Shown one piece after another: positions 52,358 through 63,972 of a stretch of 64,000 nucleotides of DNA. The translations under genes and the position numbers were made by a program. Below the pieces are notes generated by a model, which did not search any database, was not told the DNA's origin, and was given only the letters and a program-made list of their open reading frames with translations. Source of the stretch: Neocallimastix lanati (nom. inval.). Its lineage: Eukaryota; Neocallimastigomycota; Neocallimastigomycetes; Neocallimastigales; Neocallimastigaceae. Every line of letters starts with the position of its first letter. Position 1 is the first letter of the stretch. The stretch spans positions 1,450,001 through 1,514,000 of the forward strand of contig JACVTC010000008.1 in the NCBI GenBank assembly GCA_016946835.1, read 5' to 3'.

Positions 52358-52926
52358 TTTTTAATAAAGAATGTATTGATTATAAAAAAAATTTAATCTT
52401 TATGAAAAGATGTTAAATTTTTTTTTATTTATTAAATTAATTTCTACAAATTTCTACATTTTCTATTTATTCTATATTTTTAATGTAATGTATTATTATT
52501 ATGTAAAATTTTTATGTACTTAGAAAATTTTAAAATTTTACATAATTTCTATTGGATAAAAATCGTAAATTTTAATTAATATAAAATTTTTTTATTTAAA
52601 ATTATTTCATAAATTATTTATTTATTAATTAATAATTAATCCATCAAAAAAAAAAAAATTATTAATGAAGATATTCTTTTTTATAATAGAAAAAAAAAAA
52701 TACTTTTTAATATTTTTAAAAATATATATAATTTTCTAGTTATTAATAATAAGAATAAAAAGTTAAAGAAACTATTTTCATTCATATATCAATAAAAAAT
52801 AAGTAAACTTTAATAAATTATATCATACTTTATTTTTATTATTATTTATTTATTTACTTAAACATAAGAGATTGACCATCGAAAATTTTAAAAAAAACAT
52901 TAAAATGTATTATATAAAATGACTTT

Positions 52927-52963
<37 letters not shown>

Positions 52964-53083
52964 ATTATTTTTAAATTCAATTAATCAAAATAATTATAAT
53001 AATAAATAAAAGAAAGAAAATATACATATGTATATTTATAAAATTCATTCTTGAAATATAAATATGTCTTTATTTTATTTATA

Positions 53084-53126
<43 letters not shown>

Positions 53127-53168
53127 TTAACATTAAATATATTTAAAAATTTAATTATTCATAATAAT

Positions 53169-53210
<42 letters not shown>

Positions 53211-54159
53211 TAAAAAAAAAATATATTAATATATTTTTTATTTTTACTATTTCCATTAAGAAAATCTGAAAATATCCTTTTTTTATTTTCATTTTGAGAA
53301 AAAGTGTAAAAAGTGTAATAAAATTACAAATTTTTGTGTAGTTCTTTTTCAATTCATTAATAAATAGTTTTTTAATATAAAAATATAAAATATAATATAA
53401 AATATTTTTAAAACGATATAGATAGATTGTAATATACAATTAACTTCTAAAAGAAAATTTTATTTTATGTTATTATATATATATATATATATATAATTCT
53501 TTATCATTACAATTAAAAAATTAATATAAAGTAATTTGCTATTTTAATTTATTAAATGTTATATTTAATAATTTTTATAATAAAAATAAATGCCATAAAA
53601 ATAAAACTTCATAGAATAATTATTATTAATGTAAAAATAAATAATGAAAAAAAAATAATTATTAAAATAATAAAATAAAAAAATAAAAATAAAAAAATAC
53701 TAATATAATTTATATTGAAAATATACTTATAAAAAAAAATAAAATAAAATATTATTACTTTTATATTATATAATTTTTTATTTTATAAAACATCCAAATA
53801 AGATAAAAGAAATAAAACTTCATTTTTTTTTTATTTTTATTTTTATTTTATTTTTTTATTTGTTTATTTACATTTTTAATTATTTACAATATTTTAAAAT
53901 AAATTATTAGCTAAATAATTATAAATAGTTATGATAGTTTTTGAAAATGGTATAATAAATAATATAATATTTAATTTATATTATTTATATCTATTTAAAC
54001 TTAAGTATTCTTTTAAAATTAAAATTTTTAATTTCAAAATTGGATATAAAATTAATATATTAAATAATATTAAATAATATATTACTTAAAAATTTGTGAT
54101 TGATATATTATTTAATATTATTAAAATTTATTTATATATGATTTCAAAAGTTAGAAAAT
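52358..54159. repeat. spacer 9/10, inverted twin of spacer 5/6
   Basis: About 52320-54000 is the reverse complement of about 39310-41010. Poly-A tracts at 52928-52961, 53089-53120 and 53175-53208 correspond to poly-T tracts in the twin. The part 52620-52920 also matches 58020-58320 in direct orientation, so the spacer is a mosaic. Confidence 0.8.
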
Positions 54160-54885
54160 TTATTGAATTTGAATAGAATGCTTATGTTCATTCTTTTGAG
54201 GTTCCATCTTTTTAAGAGTAACTTCTAAAACACCATTTTCCATTTTGGCTTGAATATTATTAATATCAGCATTTTCAGGAATACTAAATGATCTTGAAAA
54301 TTTACCATAACTACATTCTATTCTACTATATTTCTTATTATTTTCTTCTTTATTAGTTTCTTTCTTATTATTATTTTTAGTTTCTTTTTGTTCTTCCTTT
54401 ATGGTTTCTTTATTTTCATTGGCTTTATCTTTGACATTTTTATCTTTAGTAGAATCTATATTAGAATCATTATTAGATTCCTTATTAGAATCTTTTTTAG
54501 AGTTCTTATCAGAGTCATCAATAATAGTTTCTCTTTCACCTGAAATAGTTAAAACACGATCATCATCGGAAAGTTCCATTTTAACTTGATCCTTATTCAT
54601 ACCTGGTAAATCCGCATGAATATAATAATTATTTTTATCTTCACTCAAATTAATCTTTGGACTGAAATCAACAGCTTTGAATACATCACTATTGAATGTC
54701 TTAGAAATTTGATTTTCCAAATTCTTAACTGGATTATATGATAAATATGAATAAGGATATAAAGAAGGGAAAGTAATCAAAGGATGATTAAAAAATTCAT
54801 TTTCAATGTCGTTGAAAAATGAATCTCCTAATAAAGAATTATTTCTTCTCATAGATAAAGGATGTTCGCGAATGAATAAAGACAT
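54160..54885 (-). CDS. small heat shock protein Hsp20, copy 10
   Basis: 241 residues. The first about 136 residues and the C-terminal 59 are identical to copy 1 (including the unusual LLGDSFF and SEDKNNYY). Only the insert differs: NKESNNDSNIDSTKDKNVKD and an extra KETKNNNKKETNKEE segment also seen in copy 3. This shows the insert evolving by gain and loss, or conversion, of modules on an otherwise fixed protein. It belongs to the duplicated 2.1-kb segment shared with 26860-28960. Confidence 0.95.
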   Translation of the reverse strand: MSLFIREHPLSMRRNNSLLGDSFFNDIENEFFNHPLITFPSLYPYSYLSYNPVKNLENQISKTFNSDVFKAVDFSPKINLSEDKNNYYIHADLPGMNKDQVKMELSDDDRVLTISGERETIIDDSDKNSKKDSNKESNNDSNIDSTKDKNVKDKANENKETIKEEQKETKNNNKKETNKEENNKKYSRIECSYGKFSRSFSIPENADINNIQAKMENGVLEVTLKKMEPQKNEHKHSIQIQ

Positions 54886-55084
54886 TTTTTTTGTTTGTTT
54901 GCTATTGTTTGTTTTATTAATTATTTTTTTTTTGTAGTTTTTGTTTATTAAATTGTTTTTAATAATAAGGGAATTTTCTTATTTTTTTATTAAAGCGTTT
55001 AATATAATTTAAATATTTATTATTTATATTTTTAAATATAAAAAATTTAATGAAGAAAATATTTTTAATCGAGGAGATGAATGT

Positions 55085-55160
55085 TATTTATACTTTTTTT
55101 CAAAATCATATTTAAAAAATAATATCTATTATCTTTGATAATAAAGTTTTCTAGTAATTC
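55085..55160 (-). promoter_or_regulatory. Hsp20 copy 10 core promoter
   Basis: TATAAATA at 55092-55085, GATA palindrome at about 55127-55143, and conserved block at 55160-55140. Same sequence as the copy 1 promoter. Confidence 0.6.
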
Positions 55161-55554
55161 TTTTTAATAAAGAATACATTGATTATAAAAAAATTTAATC
55201 TTTATGAAAGATGTTTTTTCATTTATTAAATTAATTTCTACAAATTTCTACATTTTCTATTTATTCTATATTTTTAATGTAATGTATTATTGTTATAAAA
55301 AATTATAATGTAATTAATAAATTTTAAAATTTTAGTTAATATTTATTGGATAAAATTCGATAATTTTAATTAATATAAATTTTTTTTTTGTTTAAATTAT
55401 TCCATTAATTAATTATTTATTAATTAATAATTTATCCATTAGAAAAAAAATATTTATAAAATATTCCTTTCATAATAGAAAGAAAATATATATATATTAC
55501 TTTTTAAAAAATTATGAAATTAAATATAGAATATATAGTTATTAACACAGAATC

Positions 55555-55595
<41 letters not shown>

Positions 55596-56747
55596 ATGTT
55601 TATATCAATAAAAATTAAATAAACTTTAATAAATTATATCATATTTTGTTATTTTTTATTTAACCATAAGAGATTGAATATTAAAAATTTTATATAGAAC
55701 TTTTAAAAAAAAATATGTTGTAATTAATTATTTTTTTTTAAAAAAAGTATATATATTTATTTTAAAATTTAATTATTCCTACTTTTTATATATGTAAATA
55801 TATATAAAATAAAAATATAAAATATTTTTTTATATTATATGAATTAATAAAATCTAAACATATCCTTTTATTTGTATTTTGAGAAAAAAATATAATAAAA
55901 ATTGAAAACTTTTGTGTTGTTCTTTTTCACTTTATTAATCGATAGTTTTTTTAATATAAAAATATAAAATATTATTAAAAACAATAAAGATTGTAATATG
56001 CAATTAACTTCTAAAAGAAATTTTTATTTTATGTTATTATATATATATATAATTCTTTATCATTACAATTAAAAAATAAAAAGTTAGCTATTTTTATTAA
56101 TTAAATATTATATATAATAATTTTTAAAATAAAAATTAAAGCCATAAAAATAAAATGCCAGAGAATAATTATTATTAATGCAAAAATGAATAATTAAAAA
56201 AAAATAATTATTAAAATAATAAACAAATAAAAATAGAATATATTAATATAATTTACATTAAAAATATGCAAATAAAACAAAAAAATAAAATAAAAAAAAA
56301 AAATATCAATATAATTTACATTAAAAATATGCAAATAAAACAAAAAAATAAAAAATTATAAAATATGATTTCTTTTATATTTTATAATTTTTTATTTTTT
56401 AAAACACACAAATAAGATAAAAAGAAATAAAAATTCTTTAATTTTTATTTTTTTAATATTTTTTATTTTATTTATTTACAATACTTATTATTTACATTAT
56501 TTTAAAATAAATTAATAGCTAATTAATTATAAATAGTTACAATAGTTTTGAAAATGGTATAATAAATAATATAATATTTAATTTATATTATTTATATCTA
56601 TTTAAACTTAGGTATTATTTTAATTTCAAAATTGTATACAAAATTAATATTTTAATTAATATTAAATAATATATTACTTAAAAATTTATGATAGATATAT
56701 TATTTAATATTATTAAAATTTATTTATAATTTCAAAAGTTAGAAATT
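55161..56747. other. spacer between Hsp20 copies 11 and 10
   Basis: Poly-A at about 55561-55590. The last about 330 bp are the conserved 3' flank of copy 11. No gene. Confidence 0.6.
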
Positions 56748-57473
56748 TTATTGAATTTGAATAGAATGCTTATGTTCATTCTTTTGAGGTTCCATCTTTT
56801 TAAGAGTAACTTCTAGAACACCATTTTCCATTTTGGCTTGAATATTATTAATATCAGCATTTTCAGGAATACTAAATGATCTTGAAAATTTACCATAATT
56901 ACATTCTATTCTACTATATTTCTTATTATTTTCTTCTTTATTATTTTCTTTCTTATTATTATTTTTAGTTTCTTTTTGTTCTTCCTTTATGGTTTCTTTA
57001 TTTTCATTGGCACCTTTTGTGGCATTTTTATCTTTAGTAGAATCCTTATTAGAATCCTTATTAGAATCTTTTTTAGAGTTCTTATCAGAGTCATCAATAA
57101 TAGTTTCTCTTTCACCTGAAATAGTTAAAACACGATCATCATCTGAAAGTTCCATTTTAACTTGATCCTTATTTATACCTGGTAAATCCGCATGAATATA
57201 ATAATTATTTTCATCTTCACTCAAATTAATCTTTGGACTGAAATCAACAGCTTTGAATACATCACTATTGAATGTCTTATAAAATTGATCTTCTATATTC
57301 TTAATAGGACTATATGATAAATATGGATAAGGATACAAAGAAGGGAAAGTAATCAAAGGATGATTAAAAAATTCATTTTCCAAATCATATTCAATGTCGT
57401 TGAAAAATGAATCTCTTAATAAAGAATTGTTTCTTCTCATAGATAAGGGATGTTCACAAATAAATAAAGACAT
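56748..57473 (-). CDS. small heat shock protein Hsp20, copy 11
   Basis: 241 residues. With copy 13 it forms a subgroup marked by YLSYSP(I/V)KNIEDQF in the N-terminal arm (others have YLSYNPVKNL). Own changes are NDIEYDLENEFF, QFYKTF, LPGINKDQ and IECNYGK. The insert has tandem KDSNKDSNKDSTKDK and the KETKNNNKKENNKEE module. Intact core and SIQIQ tail. Confidence 0.95.
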   Translation of the reverse strand: MSLFICEHPLSMRRNNSLLRDSFFNDIEYDLENEFFNHPLITFPSLYPYPYLSYSPIKNIEDQFYKTFNSDVFKAVDFSPKINLSEDENNYYIHADLPGINKDQVKMELSDDDRVLTISGERETIIDDSDKNSKKDSNKDSNKDSTKDKNATKGANENKETIKEEQKETKNNNKKENNKEENNKKYSRIECNYGKFSRSFSIPENADINNIQAKMENGVLEVTLKKMEPQKNEHKHSIQIQ

Positions 57474-57674
57474 TTTTATTATTTATTTATTATTCTTTGT
57501 TTTATTAATTACTTCTTTTTGTATTTTTTTTGTTTTATTAAATTATATTTAAAAAGCGATTTTTTTTTTGTTATTTTTTTTTAAAGCGTTTAATATTATT
57601 TAAATATTTATTATTTATAATTTTAAATATAAAAAATTAATGAAGAAAATATTTTTAATCGAGGAGATGAGTGG

Positions 57675-57750
57675 TATTTATACTTTTTTTCAAAGTCATA
57701 TTGAAAAAATATTATTTATTATCTTAAAAAATAAAGTTTTCTAGTAATTC
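57675..57750 (-). promoter_or_regulatory. Hsp20 copy 11 core promoter
   Basis: TATAAATA at 57682-57675 and conserved block at 57750-57730. The GATA palindrome is degraded. Confidence 0.6.
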
Positions 57751-58933
57751 TTTTTAATAAAGAATACATTGATTATAAAAAAATTTAATCTTTATGAAAG
57801 ATGTTAAATTTTTTTATTTATTAAATTAATTTCTACAAATTTCTACATTTTTTATTTATTCTATATTTTTAATGTAATGTATTATTGTTATATAAAATTA
57901 TAATGTAATTAATAAATTTTAAAATTTTACATAATTTCTATTGGATAAAAATCGTAAATTTTAATTAATATAAAATTTTTTTATTTAAAATTATTCCATA
58001 AATTATTTATTTATTAATTAATAATTTATCCATCAAAAAAAAAAAAAAAATTATTAATGAAGATATTCTTTTTTATAATAGAAAAAAAAAAATACTTTTT
58101 AATATTTTTAAAAATATATATAATTTTCTAGTTATTAATAATAAGAATAAAAAGTTAAAGAAACTATTTTCATTCATATATCAATAAAAAATAAGTAAAC
58201 TTTAATAAATTATATCATACTTTATTTTTATTATTATTTATTTATTTACTTAAACATAAGAGATTGACCATCGAAAATTTTAAAAAAAACATTGAAATAT
58301 ATTATATAAAATGGCTTTCAAAAAATTAGTTATTTTTATTAATTAAATATTATATATAATAATTTTTACAATAAAAATTAAAGTCATAGAAATAAAATGC
58401 CAGAGAATAATTATTATTAATACAAAAACGAATAATTAAAAAAAATTATTAAAATAATAAAAAAATAAAAAAAAATATTAATATAATTTACATTAAAAAT
58501 ATGCAAATAAAACAAAAAAATAAAAAATTATAAAATATTATTTCTTTTATATTTTATAATTTTTTATTTTCTAAAACACACAAATAAGATAAAAAGAAAT
58601 AAAATTTCTTTAATTTTTTTTTTTTTTAATATTTTTTATTTTATTTATTTACAATAGTTATTATTTACAATATTTTAAAATAAATTATTAGCTAAATAAT
58701 TATAAATAGTTTTGATAGTTTTGAAAATGGTATAATAAATAATATTTAATTTATATTATTTATATCTATTTAATTAAACTAAAGTATTCTTATAATACCA
58801 TAATTTTTAATTTTCAAAATTGATTAAAAAATTTATATTAAATAATATTAAATAATATATTACTTAAAATTTTGTGATAGATGTATTATTTAGTATTATT
58901 AAAACCTATTTAATATTTCTATAGTAAAAAATT
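57751..58933. other. spacer between Hsp20 copies 12 and 11
   Basis: Shares 58020-58320 with 52620-52920, then switches to DNA like 28780-28960 (TTTTTATTAATTAAATATTA). The junction lies at about 58322, where the poly-A run of the other copy is missing. No gene. Confidence 0.6.
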
Positions 58934-59635
58934 TTATTGAATTTGAATAGAATGCTTATGTTCATTCTTTTGAGGTTCCATCTTTTTAAGAGTAACTTCT
59001 AGAACACCATTTTCAATTCTGGCTTGAATATTATTAATATCAGCATTTTCAGGAATACTAAATGATCTTGAAAATTTACCGTAACTACATTCTATTCTAC
59101 TATATTTCTTATTATTTTCTTCTTTATTAATTTCTTTTTGTTCTTTCTTTTGTTCTTTCTTTTGATTTTTTTTATTTTCATTGGCTTTGTCTTTGACATT
59201 TTTATCTTTAGTAGAATCCTTATTAGAATCCTTATTAGAATCTTTTTTAGAATTCTTATTAGAATCATCAATAATAGTTTCTCTTTCACCTGAAATAGTT
59301 AAAAAACGATCATCATCTGAAAGTTCCATTTTAACTTGATCCTTATTCATACCTGGTAAATCCGCATGAATATAATAATTATTTTCATCTTCACTCAAAT
59401 TAATCTTTGGACTGAAATCAACAGCTTTGAATACATCACTATTGAATGTCTTAGAAATTTGATTTTCCAAATTCTTAACTGGATTATACGATAAATATGG
59501 ATAAGGATATAAAGAAGGGATAGTAATCAAAGGATGATTAAAAAATTCATTTTCAATGTCGTTGAAAAATGAATCTCTTAATAAAGAATTATTTCTTCTC
59601 ATAGATAAAGGATGTTCGCAAATGAATAAAGACAT
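58934..59635 (-). CDS. small heat shock protein Hsp20, copy 12
   Basis: 233 residues, short N-terminal form. The insert NENKKNQKKEQKKEQKEINK is nearly that of copy 9. Own changes are LITIPSLY for LITFPSLY, DRFLTISG for DRVLTISG in a core strand, and QARIENG for QAKMENG just before the GVL motif. Frame intact; the small core changes are conservative. Confidence 0.94.
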   Translation of the reverse strand: MSLFICEHPLSMRRNNSLLRDSFFNDIENEFFNHPLITIPSLYPYPYLSYNPVKNLENQISKTFNSDVFKAVDFSPKINLSEDENNYYIHADLPGMNKDQVKMELSDDDRFLTISGERETIIDDSNKNSKKDSNKDSNKDSTKDKNVKDKANENKKNQKKEQKKEQKEINKEENNKKYSRIECSYGKFSRSFSIPENADINNIQARIENGVLEVTLKKMEPQKNEHKHSIQIQ

Positions 59636-59835
59636 TTTTTATTGTTTGTTTATTATTCTTTGTTTTATTAATTACTTCTTTTTGTATTTTTTTTGTTTTA
59701 TTAAATTGAATTTAAAAGCGATTTTTTTTTGTTATTTTTTTATTAAAGCGTTTAATATTATTTAAATATTTATTATTTATATTTTAAACTATAAAAATTA
59801 ATGAAGAAAAAATTTTTATTTGAGAAGATGAGTGG

Positions 59836-59911
59836 TATTTATACTTTTTTTCAGAATCATATTTAAAAAATAATATCTATTATCTTTGATAATAAAGTTT
59901 TCTAGTAATTC
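59836..59911 (-). promoter_or_regulatory. Hsp20 copy 12 core promoter
   Basis: TATAAATA at 59843-59836, GATA palindrome at about 59878-59894, and conserved block at 59911-59891. Confidence 0.6.
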
Positions 59912-61677
59912 TTTTTAATAAAGAATACATTGATTATAAAAAAAAATTAATCTTTATGAAAGATATTAAATTTTTTTTTATTTATTAAATTAATTTCTAC
60001 AAATTTCTACATTTTCTATTTTCTATATTTTTAATATAATATTATTATTACATTGTTAAATTTTTATGTACTTGGAAAATTTTTATGTACTTGGAAAATT
60101 TTTATGTACTTGGAAAATTTTTATGTACTTGGAAAATTTTTATGTACTTGGAAAATTTTAAAAATGTAATTGATTACTATTGGATAAAAATCGTAAATTT
60201 TAATTATTATTTTAAGTTTTTTTTTATTTAAAATTATTCCATTAATTATTTATTTATTAATTAATTATTTATCCGTTAGTAAAAAGAAAATTATTAATAA
60301 AGAAATTCCTTTCATAATAGAAAGAAAAACAAAAGTTATTTCTTTTAAATTATTATAAAATTATATGTAGAATTTCTAGTTATTAATATTAAAAAAAAGT
60401 AAAAAGGAAAAAAAATTATAAAATTATATGTAGAATTTCTAGTTATTAATATTAATAAAAAGTTAAAAAAAAAAAAAAGAACTATTTCTATGTATATATC
60501 AATAAAAAATAAATAAACTTTAATATATTATATCATATTTTGTTATTATTAGTATTTTTTTATTTAACGATAAGAGATTGATTATTAAAATTTTTAAATA
60601 AAACTTTTAAAAAAAATATCCTGTAATTTATTATGTAAATGTTTTTTTTTTTTTTAAATATATATATATATATATATATGTATATTTATTTTAAAATTTA
60701 ATTATTCATAATTATTATAATGAAAAAAAAGAATAAAATATAATAAAATTTTTTCTTAATTATATACATTAATTAAATCTAAATATATTCTTCTGTTATT
60801 TGTATTTTGAGAAAAAATGTAATAAAAATTGCAAAATTTTGTGTAGTTCTTTTTCACTTTATTAATAAATAGTTTTGTAATAAAAAATATAAAATATTAT
60901 ATATAATATTTTTAGAAAAAATATTGATTTTATTATATAATTAACAATTAATTATTTTATTCTATATATTGATATATAATTTTTTATTATTAAAATCATA
61001 AATTTAAAAGAAAAATTCATTTTATTAAATATTATATTAAATAATTTTTATAATAAAAATTAAATATATTTAAAATTTACAAATACATCAAATTAAAAAA
61101 AATTGCTATAAGATGATTAATGTTAAAATAGGTTAAGTAAAAAAAATATTGAAATAGTATAAAAAATTAAATAAATAAAAATAAAAACATATCGAAATTC
61201 TTAACTGAAAATACATAAATAAAGCTTGAAAATAAATATTTATTATTATTATTATTTTTTATTTTATAATATATTTTTTAAAACACAAAAATATAATAAA
61301 AATAAATAAAAATTCTTTATTTTTTATTTTTTATTTTTTTTTTTTTTTATTAATACTTTTTATTTTTTAATTTATTTTTTATTTAATTTATTTACAATAT
61401 TAATTATTTACAATATTTTAAAATAATTTATTAGCTAAATAATTATAAATAGTTTTGATAGTTTTTGGGAATGGTATAATAAATAATACAATATTTAATT
61501 TATATTATTTATATCTATTTAACTTAAGTATTCTTTTAATATCAAAATTTTAATTTCAAAATTGGATATAAAATTAATATATTAAATAATATTAAATAAT
61601 ATATTACTTAAAAATTTATGATAGATATATTATTTAATATTATTAAAATTTATTTATGATTTCTAAAGTTAGAAAAT
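59912..61677. other. spacer between Hsp20 copies 13 and 12
   Basis: Contains the 19-bp tandem repeat (listed separately), a local duplication of ATTATATGTAGAATTTCTAG (about 60361 and 60423), a (TA)n run at about 60659-60679, and the copy 13 3' flank from about 61380. Confidence 0.6.
60061..60160. repeat. 19-bp tandem repeat, five copies
   Basis: Five identical units TTTTTATGTACTTGGAAAA (19 bp). Most other Hsp20 spacers have one unit at the equivalent place and the copy 7 spacer has two. Confidence 0.95.
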
Positions 61678-62379
61678 TTATTGAATTTGAATAGAATGCT
61701 TATGTTCATTCTTTTGAGGTTCCATCTTTTTAAGAGTAACTTCTAGAACACCATTTTCCATTCTGGCTTGAATATTATTAATATCAGCATTTTCAGGAAT
61801 ACTTAATGATCTTGAAAATTTACCATAACTGCATTCTATTCTACTATATTTCTTATTATTTTCTTCTTTATTAGTTTCTTTTTGTTCTTTCTTTTGTTCT
61901 TCTTTATTTTCATTGGCATCTTTTGTGGCATTTTTATCTTTAGTAGAATCCTTATTAGAATCCTTATTAGAATCTTTTTTAGAGTTCTTATCAAAGTCAT
62001 CAATAATAGTTTCTCTTTCACCTGAAATAGTTAAAACACGATCATCATCTGAAAGTTCCATTTTAACTTGATCCTTATTCATACCTGGTAAATCTGCGTG
62101 AATATAATAATTATTTTCATCTTCACTCAAATTAATCTTTGGACTGAAATCAACAGCTTTGAATACATCACTATTGAATGTCTTAGAAAATTGATCTTCT
62201 ATGTTCTTAACAGGACTATATGATAAATATGGATAAGGATATAAAGAAGGGAAAGTAATCAAAGGATGATTAAAAAATTCATTTTCCAAATCATTTTCGA
62301 TATCATTGAAAAATGAATCTCTTAATAAAGTATTATTTCTTCTAATAGCTAAAGGATGTTCGCGAATGAATAAAGACAT
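61678..62379 (-). CDS. small heat shock protein Hsp20, copy 13
   Basis: 233 residues, last copy of the array. The start is MSLFIREHPLAIRRNNTLL where most copies have LSMRRNNSLL. It shares YSPVKNIEDQF with copy 11. It reads FSRSLSIPEN for FSRSFSIPEN and QARMENG. The insert is KKDSNKDSNKDSTKDKNATK plus a single KKEQ unit. Together with its slightly diverged promoter it looks like one of the older intact copies. All core motifs are kept. Confidence 0.95.
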   Translation of the reverse strand: MSLFIREHPLAIRRNNTLLRDSFFNDIENDLENEFFNHPLITFPSLYPYPYLSYSPVKNIEDQFSKTFNSDVFKAVDFSPKINLSEDENNYYIHADLPGMNKDQVKMELSDDDRVLTISGERETIIDDFDKNSKKDSNKDSNKDSTKDKNATKDANENKEEQKKEQKETNKEENNKKYSRIECSYGKFSRSLSIPENADINNIQARMENGVLEVTLKKMEPQKNEHKHSIQIQ

Positions 62380-62599
62380 TTTTTATTGTTTTATTGTTTG
62401 TTTATTATTTTTTGTTTTATTAATTATTTCTTTTTGATGTTTTATTTTTTATTTTATTTAATTGTTTTTAAAAAGCGATTATTTTTATTTTGTTATTTTT
62501 TTGTTAAAGCGTTTAATATTATTTAAATATTTATTATTTATAATTTTAAATATAAAAAAAATTAATGAAGAAAATATTTTTATTCGAGGAGATAAGTAG

Positions 62600-62673
62600 T
62601 ATTTATACTTTCTCAAAATTATATTATAAAAATAATATCTATTATCTTTAAAAATAAAGTTTTCTAGTAATTC
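62600..62673 (-). promoter_or_regulatory. Hsp20 copy 13 core promoter
   Basis: TATAAATA at 62607-62600 and conserved block at 62673-62653, followed by TTCCATTT as in copy 3. Confidence 0.6.
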
Positions 62674-63670
62674 CATTTAAAAAAAAAGTATAATGATAAA
62701 ATAGTTTTATTTGTTTTATACTATACCTTAAAAATATAAAAAATTAAATAATTTCTATAAATTTCTACATTTTCTATTTTTTCCATATTTTTAATGGAAA
62801 TGCATATTTTAAAATTTTAAAATAATTAAAATATTTTAAAAAGTTCTTTAATTCTATTGGATAAAAATTCTAAATTTTAATTACTAATAAAAATTTTTAT
62901 TTAAATTATTCTATTAATTAATTCATTATTTATTAATTAATAAAAAAAAAAAAAAAAAAAAAATAATCAATAATAAAATTCCTAGAAAAAAAAAGTTATA
63001 TCATTTAAAAAATTATATAATTTTTTGTAGAATATCTAGTTATTAATACTAAGAATTAAAAAAAAAAAAAAATAACTATTTCTAGGTATATATTAATAAA
63101 AAATAAATAAAATTCACTAAATTATATTGAATTTTGTTATTATTATTATTATTATTATTATTTATTTAATCATAAGAGATTGATAATTTTATATTTGTTA
63201 TTTATTATATAAATGTTCTTTTATTTTATTAAAAAAAAGTATATATGTATATATTTATTTTAAAATTTAATTATTTATACTTTTTATATATAAAAAAATA
63301 TAAAATATATTAAAATATTTTGCTATATTATATGAATTAATAAAAGCTAAATATATCCTTCTTTTATTTGTACTTGAGATAGTACAAAAAAAAAAAAAAA
63401 TAAAAATAAAGTCATATCGATGTTTTATTTTGAAAATACACAAATAAAAAGAAATAAAATTTTATTATTTTATATATACATATATACATATATTATATAT
63501 ATATATTAATCTTCTTCATCATCATCTTCTTTTAATAATATATATATATATATATTTTTTTTTCCTTTCTTTTTTTTCATTATTTTTAAAAAAAATAAAA
63601 TAAAATAAAAATAAAAATCAATAAATGGATTCATTTAAAGAAAAAGAAATTAAATTAAAATGACTATAGC

Positions 63671-63704
<34 letters not shown>

Positions 63705-63938
63705 TTTAATAATAATAAATAAAAAATAATAAATAATAAATAATAAAATAAAAATAATTATAATTAATAATTATAATTAATAATTAATAATTAATAATAA
63801 TAGATCATAAAGAAATTCATTAAAAAGAAAATTAAAAAGTTTTAGTTTTCATATGTTTATTAAAATTATTTACAAGATATATTTAAGTGTTGATTTTTTT
63901 TTTTTTTTTACTTTTTTACTTTTTACTTTTTTTACTCT

Positions 63939-63972
<34 letters not shown>

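Larger units (their letters stand above)
54160..56255. repeat. segmental duplication, right copy
   Basis: Direct-orientation near-identical copy of 26860-28960, about 27.3 kb away. After about 56255 the two diverge. Here a local direct repeat follows (TTACATTAAAAATATGCAAA at about 56256 and 56317). Confidence 0.85.

Noticed and set aside
63506-63535. Acidic C-terminal-like LKEDDDEED on the minus strand
   Set aside because: Only ten codons, no upstream exon with a matching phase, and sits in simple repeats; could be chance (GAT/GAA)n.
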